DNA from: Victivallales bacterium
GTDB lineage: Bacteria > Verrucomicrobiota > Lentisphaeria > Oligosphaerales > Oligosphaeraceae
Direction: 5' to 3'
Length of the DNA: 11,513 nt
Assembly (NCBI GenBank): GCA_017963875.1
Contig: JAGCTA010000505.1
Span: forward strand, 1-11,513
In this document: one piece after another, positions 1 through 6,048 of the stretch
How the letters are laid out: each line of letters opens with the position of its first letter
Numbering within the stretch: the first letter of the stretch is position 1
Translations under genes and position numbers: made by a program
Notes under the pieces: generated by a model
What the model saw: the letters and a program-made list of their open reading frames with translations, nothing else
Databases searched by the model: none
Told to the model about the DNA's origin: nothing

Positions 1-372
1 CACGATACTCTGATCGCAGACATGTCAACGGCCTACCCTGACGCAAAGGGCCTCGTCTCCCTGAAACGGACATTTGTCTTCGACAGAAAGGCGCAAACTG
101 TGACCGTCCGCGATGATGTCGAATTCAGTTCCCCTCAAACCTTCGAGACCGCTCTTGTCAGTTTCGACACGTTGGAACAATCGTCAGAGAACACCATTGT
201 CTCATCCGATGAAAACGGCTCGATTGCCGCAACTGTCACCGCAGAAGGCGGCAAACTGGCAATTTCCTTCGGTGAAATCGACAATCCAAATGCGACGAAC
301 CCGAAGCGAATTGCGCTGGCGTTTGCCGAGCCCGTACTCAATGCATCCATCACAGTTGTTTTTCATGCATAG
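1..372 (+). CDS. C-terminal end of probable heparinase II/III-like polysaccharide lyase (5' truncated by window)
   Basis: The frame is open from base 1 and ends in TAG at 370-372, so only the last 123 residues are visible and the true start lies outside the window. The visible part reads as an all-beta domain: short alternating strands, with an early D-M-S-T-A-Y-P segment followed by a L-K-R-T-F-V-F-D strand and a T-V-T-V-R-D-D strand. Heparinase II/III-like lyases end in a beta-sandwich with this kind of pattern after their alpha-toroid and catalytic His/Tyr/Asn residues, none of which is visible here. The family call rests on this pattern and on the carbohydrate-degradation neighbours. The M14 gene begins 20 bases after the stop, which suggests one operon. 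It could be the C-terminal sandwich of another lyase or glycosidase; homology search of the upstream part would settle it. Confidence 0.55.
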   Translation, partial: HDTLIADMSTAYPDAKGLVSLKRTFVFDRKAQTVTVRDDVEFSSPQTFETALVSFDTLEQSSENTIVSSDENGSIAATVTAEGGKLAISFGEIDNPNATNPKRIALAFAEPVLNASITVVFHA

Positions 373-392
373 TTTTTTCTTTTATCACGTCC

Positions 393-1481
393 ATGAAAAT
401 TGATTCTTCTCTTCCAGGCGGAAACGTCGTCGTCAAGCAGATTGATGGCAACAATGTCACCCTCAACCGCGAACTCCGTGATACGCCTCACCATTGGATA
501 TACTGGAAGTTCCGCGCAGTATTCGATTCAACCGAACCAGCATGTTTTCGTTTTGACGACGGCTACGCCCTGACTGCACGTGGTCCTGCCATCAGCCATG
601 ACAAAGGCAGGACTTGGGCCTGGGGCAATGACTTTAACCTAAAGGAAGAATCCTTCACCTACACGCCGCATGCAGCAGGCGAAGAAGTCTGGTTCTGCCA
701 ATGCATCCCTTACATGGAAACCGATCTCCACGCCTTTCTGGATGACATCCCCAAAGGCTCAATCACCGTTTCTGAACTCTGCAAAAGTCGCAAGGGGCGC
801 TCCGTGGAACTACTTAAATTAGGAAACGGTCCTCGCAAGATATTCCTGTCCAGCCGTCACCACTGCCAAGAATCCATGGCGACCTACGCACTTGAAGGCA
901 TCCTCCGCGAAGTTCTCGACAATCCGCAGGACTATGTCGATTTTACATTCCTCGCCGTGCCATTCGTTGACAAGGACGGCGTCGAGGACGGCGACCAAGG
1001 CAAGGGGCGTGCCCCGCACGACCATGCGCGCGACTATGGCCCGAACGCCATCTATCCTGAAGTCCGCGCCAATATGGAACTCATCATGCGTGAACAGCCC
1101 GTGTTCATCTTCGACCTCCATTGCCCATGGGTCAGAAGTGGCGACAGAGAACACGTCTATTTTGTCGGTCAGAAAAACCAACGCATCCAGGCAGGTATCG
1201 ACCGTTTCTCATCAATGCTCTCAAACGAAGCTCCTGCGGACTTTCCGACATCCCCTGAAGACGACATCCCGTTCGGGACGTTATGGAACAACGCGCAGAA
1301 CTACTCGCAGGGCAAACCGATCGTCCCATGGGCTGCGGACCTTCCATGGCAGCCTGCCGCACAGTCCATGGAAATTCCCTTTGCAAATACTCATGACATC
1401 ACCGTCAACGCCGATTCCGCGCGGCACCTGGGTGCCGCGCTCGCTCGTACCATTCGCAAGTTTCTATGCACAAATAAGTAA
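393..1481 (+). CDS. M14-family zinc carboxypeptidase-like metalloenzyme (cytosolic, AGBL-type layout)
   Basis: Predicted 362-residue zinc hydrolase of the M14 family, which cleaves C-terminal residues or amide side groups from peptides. The N-terminal ~120 residues resemble the beta-sandwich that precedes the catalytic domain in cytosolic AGBL-type M14 enzymes (P-G-G-N-V near residue 10, then a W-x-Y-W-K-F-R-A strand). Zinc ligands are H157-C-Q-E160 (the HxxE motif) and H243 in D-L-H-C-P-W. The catalytic glutamate is E327 in S-M-E-I-P-F-A-N. The substrate-binding block D210-H-A-R213-D-Y has Ala212 where the family usually has Asn. No signal peptide is visible, so it is probably cytoplasmic. 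ATG at 393 is the only nearby start; no clear Shine-Dalgarno precedes it, so translation may be coupled to the upstream gene 20 bases away. M14 family: confident. Substrate: unknown, perhaps the peptide part of a glycopeptide. Confidence 0.9.
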   Translation: MKIDSSLPGGNVVVKQIDGNNVTLNRELRDTPHHWIYWKFRAVFDSTEPACFRFDDGYALTARGPAISHDKGRTWAWGNDFNLKEESFTYTPHAAGEEVWFCQCIPYMETDLHAFLDDIPKGSITVSELCKSRKGRSVELLKLGNGPRKIFLSSRHHCQESMATYALEGILREVLDNPQDYVDFTFLAVPFVDKDGVEDGDQGKGRAPHDHARDYGPNAIYPEVRANMELIMREQPVFIFDLHCPWVRSGDREHVYFVGQKNQRIQAGIDRFSSMLSNEAPADFPTSPEDDIPFGTLWNNAQNYSQGKPIVPWAADLPWQPAAQSMEIPFANTHDITVNADSARHLGAALARTIRKFLCTNK

Positions 1482-1490
1482 CAAACCATC

Positions 1491-1495
1491 AGGAG
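1491..1495 (+). promoter_or_regulatory. Shine-Dalgarno for the M28 peptidase gene
   Basis: AGGAG lies six bases before the ATG at 1502, a good spacing, and fixes that start. Confidence 0.8.
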
Positions 1496-1501
1496 CCCCC
1501 C

Positions 1502-2425
1502 ATGAACCCAAGCATTCTTGAAGGCATTTCCGCCGACAGACTCAAATCTGATCTCTTCTCATTCTGCCGCGACCCGTTCTCCTTCCGCACGGTCATGTAC
1601 ACCATTCCATGGCACACGAAAAACTCGCTGCTGGAACTGGACGATTTCATCGCCGCTGAAATGAAAAAGTACACGGACAAAGTAACGCTCCTCCCAAACA
1701 AAGTCCAGGCGTTCCGCTGCGACAGCAAAAAGCCCCTTCACCACTGGTACTCCGCCCCGCATCCTGAAGACCCGTGGTATGACGCAAACAACATCGAAGT
1801 CATCCTTCCAGGCTCGGAAAAGCCCGACGAAATCATCCAACTCATCTCCCACAAGGACTCGATGAGCTGGATCAACTCACCAGGCGCGCATGACAATGCC
1901 ACTGGAGCCATCACCAACATGGAACTCGTCCGCGTGCTTTCGCAAGTTCCCCACAAGCGCACCATCCGCGTGCTTTTCTGCAACGAGGAGCACTGCCCAT
2001 GGCACAGCAAGACCTACGCGGACGCCGCCGCCCAGCGCAAGGACAACATCGTCGCCGTCATGAACAACGACTCGCTTGACGGACGCTCCGAAAACGAAAT
2101 CCGCGAGGGGAAAATCAATCGCATCGCCATCATCTACTCGACTCCCGAAGGCGAAAAACTGGCGAACTTCATGGCGGCCGAACGCGAAAAATACGCTCTT
2201 CCATTGACCGTTGACCTCGGTTTCAAATCATACGTCAACGACGACGACGGCAGCTTCATCAAGGCCGGTTTCAAGAAAACCATCATGACGCTTGGCAGTT
2301 TCCCCTACACGGATGAGCAATACCATCTGCCTGGAGACATTCCTGAACGCGTTTCCATCACCAACCTCCGCCTTTCCGCACAATTGATTCTCGCAAGCAT
2401 CCTCGACCTTGACGAACAACCATAA
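1502..2425 (+). CDS. M28-family di-zinc aminopeptidase-like enzyme
   Basis: Predicted 307-residue M28 metallopeptidase; the family removes N-terminal residues from peptides with two zinc ions. All five metal-ligand positions and the catalytic base can be placed: H117 (I-S-H-K-D-S), D131 (G-A-H-D-N-A-T-G, the bridging aspartate), E162/E163 (F-C-N-E-E-H; E162 the likely base, E163 a ligand), D190 (N-N-D-S-L-D-G) and H275 (Q-Y-H-L-P-G-D). The G-A-x-D-N-A-T-G block is the family hallmark. There is no signal peptide or membrane segment, so it is likely cytoplasmic, unlike many secreted M28 enzymes. It follows the M14 gene by 20 bases and is followed 15 bases later by the first deacetylase-like gene, so the three are very probably co-transcribed. 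Pairing an M28 with an M14 enzyme would let a peptide be trimmed from both ends. Isoleucine is encoded only by ATC or ATT here, unlike the downstream GH35 gene. Confidence 0.92.
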   Translation: MNPSILEGISADRLKSDLFSFCRDPFSFRTVMYTIPWHTKNSLLELDDFIAAEMKKYTDKVTLLPNKVQAFRCDSKKPLHHWYSAPHPEDPWYDANNIEVILPGSEKPDEIIQLISHKDSMSWINSPGAHDNATGAITNMELVRVLSQVPHKRTIRVLFCNEEHCPWHSKTYADAAAQRKDNIVAVMNNDSLDGRSENEIREGKINRIAIIYSTPEGEKLANFMAAEREKYALPLTVDLGFKSYVNDDDGSFIKAGFKKTIMTLGSFPYTDEQYHLPGDIPERVSITNLRLSAQLILASILDLDEQP

Positions 2426-2432
2426 TTCAGGA
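2409..2432 (+). repeat. 24-base direct repeat, original copy (spans peptidase stop codon and RBS)
   Basis: This segment contains the last codons and stop of the M28 gene plus the Shine-Dalgarno of the first deacetylase-like gene. It recurs without mismatch at 3650-3673, exactly 1241 bases downstream, the same offset as between the two deacetylase ATGs. Confidence 0.95.
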
Positions 2433-2433
2433 G
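2429..2433 (+). promoter_or_regulatory. Shine-Dalgarno for deacetylase-like copy 1
   Basis: AGGAG lies seven bases before the ATG at 2441, inside the motif ATTCAGGA (2425-2432) that also precedes copy 2 and the GH35 gene. Confidence 0.75.
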
Positions 2434-2440
2434 TCTAAAA

Positions 2441-3628
2441 ATGATCCAAATCACCAATTTCAGACAAGGCGCTATCCTCAACCACAATCACGGAAAAGAA
2501 ACATCAAACGGTTTGAGCATCACGCTGGAAGGCATCTCCGACGGCGGCTGCCCAGTCAAGGTCAATGGCGTTCCAGCCATCATGGACGGTGCCCTATTCA
2601 GCGCCCCTGTGACACTGACACAGGAGTTCAACGAGATAACCGCCTCCGTTCTGACGCCCTACGGCACATTTTCGCAGACTCTTACGCTCGTCTGGGACAA
2701 GCAGTCCTTCAAACGCTGCAATTTTTACATCGACGACCACAGTTTCACCTTCACCGAACTTTCCAGACAACGTCCGAAGCACGCCTTCGACCATTTCTAT
2801 CTCGCACATCTAAAGAAACTCAACAAACTTTACGGCCTTAAAGTCACACTAAATACGTTCTTCCATGACGACCATAACGACTGCGACCTGACCGCCATGC
2901 CAGATATCTGGAAAAACGAATTCATAGAGAACTCTGACTGGCTGAAGCTCTCCTTCCACGCCTACAGCGAGTTCCCTGACAGGCCATACGCCGAGGCCGA
3001 CGCAGAAACCTTCGGGCATGACTGGGACATCACGCAGCAGGAAATCGTCCGCTTCGCAGGCGAACAGACGTTTATCACGCCTGTCGTCATCCACTGGGGG
3101 AACATCCACCCCGCCGTCGCTCAGGAGGCGATTCGCCGAGGCATGACGTGCTACAGCAGGGCCTTCCGCTTGCGCGTCATGGGCGGTCCGAGCCTCGCGT
3201 CGCGCACAAAAGGCGGCGACATGAAGGAAACGGAACGCCGTTCAATGAGTGGCATCGACAAGGCCGCAGCAACCGAAGGTCTTCAACTGCACTACGGCTT
3301 CCAGGAGGAAGCAAACTATCTCTCCACTCACAGGGCATACTATGACCCAACACTGGGAATCTTCTTCAATTCAGGCGTTGTCTGCTGCAACCTCGTGCCA
3401 CTGGCAAACATCGAGCCTCGCGTAAAAGATGCCATGCGGCAAAATGACGCTTTGGGCACGGAAATCATCGGTGCCGGCAGCCACGAGCAGTACTCCTTCC
3501 CGACCTACAGCAACTACCTGCCAGACCACCTCGACCGCCTCGAACTCGCCATCAAAACCATAACGGAAGGTGGATACAAGCCTGTTTTCTTCGCCAACGG
3601 CCTGCTTGGAAATACCGCGTGGGATTGA
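2441..3628 (+). CDS. Polysaccharide deacetylase-like (CE4-like) protein, tandem copy 1
   Basis: A 395-residue protein with two parts. Residues 1-85 look like an Ig-like beta-sandwich (V-K-V-N-G-V-P-A-I near 39-47). Residues from about 90 resemble the NodB-like barrel of carbohydrate esterase family 4. A buried strand ending in I97-D98-D99-H100 corresponds to the CE4 'DD' motif (base plus metal ligand). H173 (S-F-H-A-Y-S-E) and H218 (V-I-H-W-G-N-I-H) are candidate further metal ligands, but the usual H-[ST]-x-x-H motif is absent, so activity is not proven. If active it would remove N- or O-acetyl groups from sugars. No signal peptide is visible. It starts 15 bases after the M28 stop and is followed by a close paralogue. 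The divergent C-terminal part (about 236-350) holds the residues most likely to set specificity. It could be a catalytically altered relative of CE4; fold assignment is moderately sure, substrate unknown. Confidence 0.7.
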   Translation: MIQITNFRQGAILNHNHGKETSNGLSITLEGISDGGCPVKVNGVPAIMDGALFSAPVTLTQEFNEITASVLTPYGTFSQTLTLVWDKQSFKRCNFYIDDHSFTFTELSRQRPKHAFDHFYLAHLKKLNKLYGLKVTLNTFFHDDHNDCDLTAMPDIWKNEFIENSDWLKLSFHAYSEFPDRPYAEADAETFGHDWDITQQEIVRFAGEQTFITPVVIHWGNIHPAVAQEAIRRGMTCYSRAFRLRVMGGPSLASRTKGGDMKETERRSMSGIDKAAATEGLQLHYGFQEEANYLSTHRAYYDPTLGIFFNSGVVCCNLVPLANIEPRVKDAMRQNDALGTEIIGAGSHEQYSFPTYSNYLPDHLDRLELAIKTITEGGYKPVFFANGLLGNTAWD

Positions 3629-3649
3629 TTAAAATATATCAACATCAAA
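3629..3649 (+). other. Short A+T-rich spacer at the duplication junction
   Basis: Twenty-one bases between the stop of copy 1 and the repeated scar. The sequence matches neither the region upstream of copy 1 nor the region downstream of copy 2, and is richer in A and T than its surroundings. It may be filler from the duplication or a remnant of what followed the ancestral gene. Confidence 0.5.
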
Positions 3650-3673
3650 TTGACGAACAACCATAATTCAGGA
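3650..3673 (+). repeat. 24-base direct repeat, duplicated scar of the M28 gene end
   Basis: Perfect copy of 2409-2432. Here it is non-coding: it carries the orphaned last codons and stop of the M28 gene plus the ribosome-binding site, directly before copy 2. It marks the left boundary of the duplicated unit. Confidence 0.95.
3670..3673 (+). promoter_or_regulatory. Shine-Dalgarno for deacetylase-like copy 2
   Basis: AGGA lies eight bases before the ATG at 3682; it was inherited with the duplicated scar. Confidence 0.7.
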
Positions 3674-3681
3674 ATCCACAA

Positions 3682-4869
3682 ATGATTCAAATCACCAATT
3701 TCAGACAAGGCGCGATACTCAATCACAATCACGGCAAGGAAACACCAGACGGACTGGACATCGTTCTGCAAGGCATCTCCAACGGCGGCTATCCAGTCAA
3801 AGTCAACGGCATCCCTGCCATCATGGACGGTGCCATTTTCAACGCTCCACTGACACTGACACAGAAAATCAACGAGATTACTGCATCTGTCCTGACACCT
3901 TACGGTACATTCTCGCAGAGTCTTATGCTCGTCTGGGACAAGCAGTCGTTCAAACGCTGCAATTTCTTCATCGACGACCATAGTTTCACTTTCACAGAAC
4001 TCTCCAAACAACGACCCAAACACGCTTTTGACCATTTTTATCTCGCACATCTAAAGAAACTCAACAAACTTTACGGCCTCAAAGTCACGCTCAACACGTT
4101 CTTCCATGACGACCACCATGACTGCGACCTAACTGCCATGCCCGACATCTGGAAAAACGAGTTTATCGACAACTCCGACTGGCTGAAGTTCTCCTTCCAC
4201 GCCTACAGCGAGTTCCCAGACAGACCATACGCCGAGGCCGACGCCGAGACATTCGGCCACGACTGGGACATCACGCAGCAGGAAATCGTCCGCTTCGCTG
4301 GCGAAGAATCGTTCATCGCCCCCGTTGTCATCCATTGGGCAAACATCCACCCAGCCGTCGCTCAGGAGGCAATCCGCCGTGGCATGACATGCTATCATGG
4401 TCCGATGCGCCTGCGCGTCACGGGCGGTCCGAGCCTCGCATCGCGCATGAAAGGCGGCAACATGAACGAAACAGAGCAACGCTCCATGAGCGGAGAGGAC
4501 AGAGCGGCGTCAACCGAAGGCCTGCGGTTGCACTACGGTTTCCAGGACGAAGGAAGTTACTTCAACAAACATACAGCGTTCTATGACCCGACATTGGGTA
4601 TCTGTTTCTTCAGCAGCACCGTCTGCTGCAATCTCGTTCCGTTGGCAAATATCGCGCCACGTTACCAAGATGCCATGCGCATCAACGATGAAAACGGCGT
4701 AGAAATACTCGGCTCCGTCAGCCACGAGCAATATTCCTTCCCAACATACAGCAACTATCTGCCAGACCACCTTGATCGCCTCGAATCGGCCATTAAAACC
4801 ATGACGGAAGGCGGATACAAGCCTGTCTTCTTCTCCAATGGCCTTCTCGGGAACACTGCCTGGGACTGA
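3682..4869 (+). CDS. Polysaccharide deacetylase-like (CE4-like) protein, tandem copy 2
   Basis: Same 395-residue length as copy 1, aligning without gaps; I count about 62 differing residues, or roughly 84% identity. The putative catalytic positions D98, D99, H100, H173 and H218 are all kept. Residues 64-235 are nearly invariant, while changes cluster at 22-63 (the N-terminal sandwich) and at about 236-350. In the latter, four residues in a row (239-242) differ: S-R-A-F in copy 1, H-G-P-M here. This pattern suggests a conserved catalytic core with altered substrate recognition, so the pair may act on two related substrates or positions. It lies 53 bases after copy 1 and is the last gene of the first tight cluster, before a 214-base gap. 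Function is inferred from the CE4-like fold, with the same caveat about the missing H-x3-H motif. Confidence 0.7.
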   Translation: MIQITNFRQGAILNHNHGKETPDGLDIVLQGISNGGYPVKVNGIPAIMDGAIFNAPLTLTQKINEITASVLTPYGTFSQSLMLVWDKQSFKRCNFFIDDHSFTFTELSKQRPKHAFDHFYLAHLKKLNKLYGLKVTLNTFFHDDHHDCDLTAMPDIWKNEFIDNSDWLKFSFHAYSEFPDRPYAEADAETFGHDWDITQQEIVRFAGEESFIAPVVIHWANIHPAVAQEAIRRGMTCYHGPMRLRVTGGPSLASRMKGGNMNETEQRSMSGEDRAASTEGLRLHYGFQDEGSYFNKHTAFYDPTLGICFFSSTVCCNLVPLANIAPRYQDAMRINDENGVEILGSVSHEQYSFPTYSNYLPDHLDRLESAIKTMTEGGYKPVFFSNGLLGNTAWD

Positions 4870-4892
4870 TACCCGCCACTGACCATAAAATG

Positions 4893-5081
4893 TTAAACCA
4901 CCTCACGACCTGACTCCGTGAATTCGCAGATGGCACGACGATTTCCAACAGATGGCAAGGGAGCGTGTATGACATACGTGCTTGTCCAGCCGTAGCCATT
5001 GGCGTAGGTTGAGGCATCGACATTGAAATCGACCGTCATACGCCACATCACGGATTCAGGAAGCAAAAAGGAAACCTTTTT
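4893..5081 (-). pseudogene. Possible 3' remnant of a minus-strand gene in the 4870-5083 gap
   Basis: On the minus strand this interval is open for 62 sense codons ending in TAA (4895-4893). From an internal ATG at 5048 it gives 51 residues (starting M-W-R-M-T-V-D-F-N-V and including Y-A-N-G-Y-G-W-T-S-T-Y and A-I-C-E-F-T-E-S-G). Residue choice and codons (many C-ending) look like those of real genes nearby, while the + strand is broken by stops. No Shine-Dalgarno precedes the ATG, and the 5' side is interrupted by a TGA (5084-5082) overlapping the start of the phosphatase gene. This fits a truncated gene end left by a rearrangement. I do not recognise the family. It could be a chance open frame. 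Confidence 0.35.
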
Positions 5082-5082
5082 T
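5065..5082 (+). promoter_or_regulatory. RBS and overlapping hairpin before the DUF89 gene
   Basis: A purine-rich AAGGAAA (5068-5074) lies nine bases before the ATG at 5084 and is the likely Shine-Dalgarno. It is embedded in a 7-bp inverted repeat (5065-5071 with 5075-5081, three-base loop) that could mask it. A second site, ATTCAGGA at 5054-5061, sits just upstream and would be brought near the ATG if the hairpin folds. The stem has only two G-C pairs, so its effect may be small. Confidence 0.45.
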
Positions 5083-5083
5083 C

Positions 5084-5956
5084 ATGAAAGCAAGTATGGA
5101 ATGCCTCCCATGCCTGGGGAAGAACGCCGTTGATGTCGCATGTCGAATCACTTCCGACGATACTGCCCGCAGGAAAATCATCTCCCAGTCTCTGCATCTA
5201 CTTGCTGACTGCGACTGCTCCATGCCGCCTCCGTTCTACGCGGCGGCCATCCACCGTATAGCGAAGGAAACCACTGGGCAGGCAGGCGCAGACCCGTATC
5301 TTGAAGAAAAAAGACGTTCGACACGCTTGGCGGAAGAATTGCTGAAGGAACTGAAAAAAAACTCTTGCTATAATCCAAACGACTTCGAGTCGCGTCTACG
5401 GCTTGCCGTCGCAGGAAACATTCTGGATTTTGGAATCTACGCTGACCTGGACATCCAATCGGCGTTGCAGACTGTCCTCCAGGCATTTACAAAGGACATT
5501 GATCTCAAAGCCATGCGCACGCTCAAAGAGCGGATGGAAAGCGCAAAACACATCCTTTACATTCTGGACAACTGCGGCGAGGCGGTGTTCGACCGTGAAT
5601 TCATCGCCCCATACCGTTCAAAAACCACCATTGGCGTTCGTGGGTTCCCTGTTTTCAACGATGTCACCAAGTCCGACCTCGCCGACAGCGGATTGGAAGC
5701 CTTTGCGGCTACAATTGTTGAAAACGCCTCGGACATACCTGGAACAATCATCGAACTTGCTGGTGACCAGTTCAGGCGCGAATTTGTTGATGCAGACCTT
5801 GTCATAGCCAAAGGCCAGGGGAATTTCGAGACATTGAGCGACACGCCGCATTCAGCCATTGCTTTCTTGTTCATGGCCAAATGTCCCGTCGTCTGCAAAC
5901 TTCTTCATGCGGAACAGAACTCCCTTCAACTGCAATTCTACACGTCATTGTCGTAA
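5084..5956 (+). CDS. DUF89/ARMT1-type metal-dependent phosphatase (damage-control phosphatase family)
   Basis: A 290-residue protein of the normal length for the short prokaryotic DUF89 group. Known members are metal-dependent phosphatases that hydrolyse unwanted or toxic phospho-metabolites, including sugar phosphates. Motifs in order: C7-L-P-C10 at the N-terminus, typical of the short subfamily; G111-N-I-L-D-F-G117; D162-N-C-G-E166 followed by D170; R186-G-F-P-V-F-N192-D193-V-T; and K243-G-Q-G-N-F-E249. The D-N, N-D and K-G-Q-G-N-F-E positions form the metal and phosphate site in solved family members. It is cytoplasmic, with no signal peptide. It starts after a 214-base gap and is followed by the two glycosidase genes, which suggests it handles sugar phosphates produced during breakdown of the same glycan. 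The family assignment is firm; the substrate is inferred. Confidence 0.9.
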   Translation: MKASMECLPCLGKNAVDVACRITSDDTARRKIISQSLHLLADCDCSMPPPFYAAAIHRIAKETTGQAGADPYLEEKRRSTRLAEELLKELKKNSCYNPNDFESRLRLAVAGNILDFGIYADLDIQSALQTVLQAFTKDIDLKAMRTLKERMESAKHILYILDNCGEAVFDREFIAPYRSKTTIGVRGFPVFNDVTKSDLADSGLEAFAATIVENASDIPGTIIELAGDQFRREFVDADLVIAKGQGNFETLSDTPHSAIAFLFMAKCPVVCKLLHAEQNSLQLQFYTSLS

Positions 5957-5981
5957 ACTCACTCATACATGAAACATCAAG

Positions 5982-6005
5982 CCGCCGCTGAAACCTCAGT
6001 GGCGG
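5982..6005 (+). other. Strong hairpin between the DUF89 and GH42-like genes
   Basis: A 10-bp stem (5982-5991 with 5996-6005, one G-T wobble) with a four-base loop, 25 bases after the phosphatase stop. No T-run follows, so it is not a classical intrinsic terminator. It may protect or process the mRNA, or weaken read-through. It argues against use of the in-frame TTG at 6010, which lies four bases past the stem, and in favour of the ATG at 6049. Confidence 0.55.
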
Positions 6006-6048
6006 ATACTTGCGATTTCATCTCCCAAATACATCATTAGCCACAGTC

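Noticed and set aside
819..1386. Long overlapping open frames on both strands inside the M14 gene
   Set aside because: They are shadow frames of a gene whose zinc ligands and catalytic residues are all in the main frame.
5969..6040. A 23-codon + strand open frame (ATG to TAG) spanning the intercistronic hairpin, possible leader peptide
   Set aside because: No Shine-Dalgarno, no regulatory amino-acid run, and the reading frame is explained by the inverted repeat crossing it.
6010..6048. TTG at 6010 as start of the GH42-like protein
   Set aside because: It lies right after a strong hairpin, gives an unconvincing 13-residue extension, and an ATG follows at 6049.
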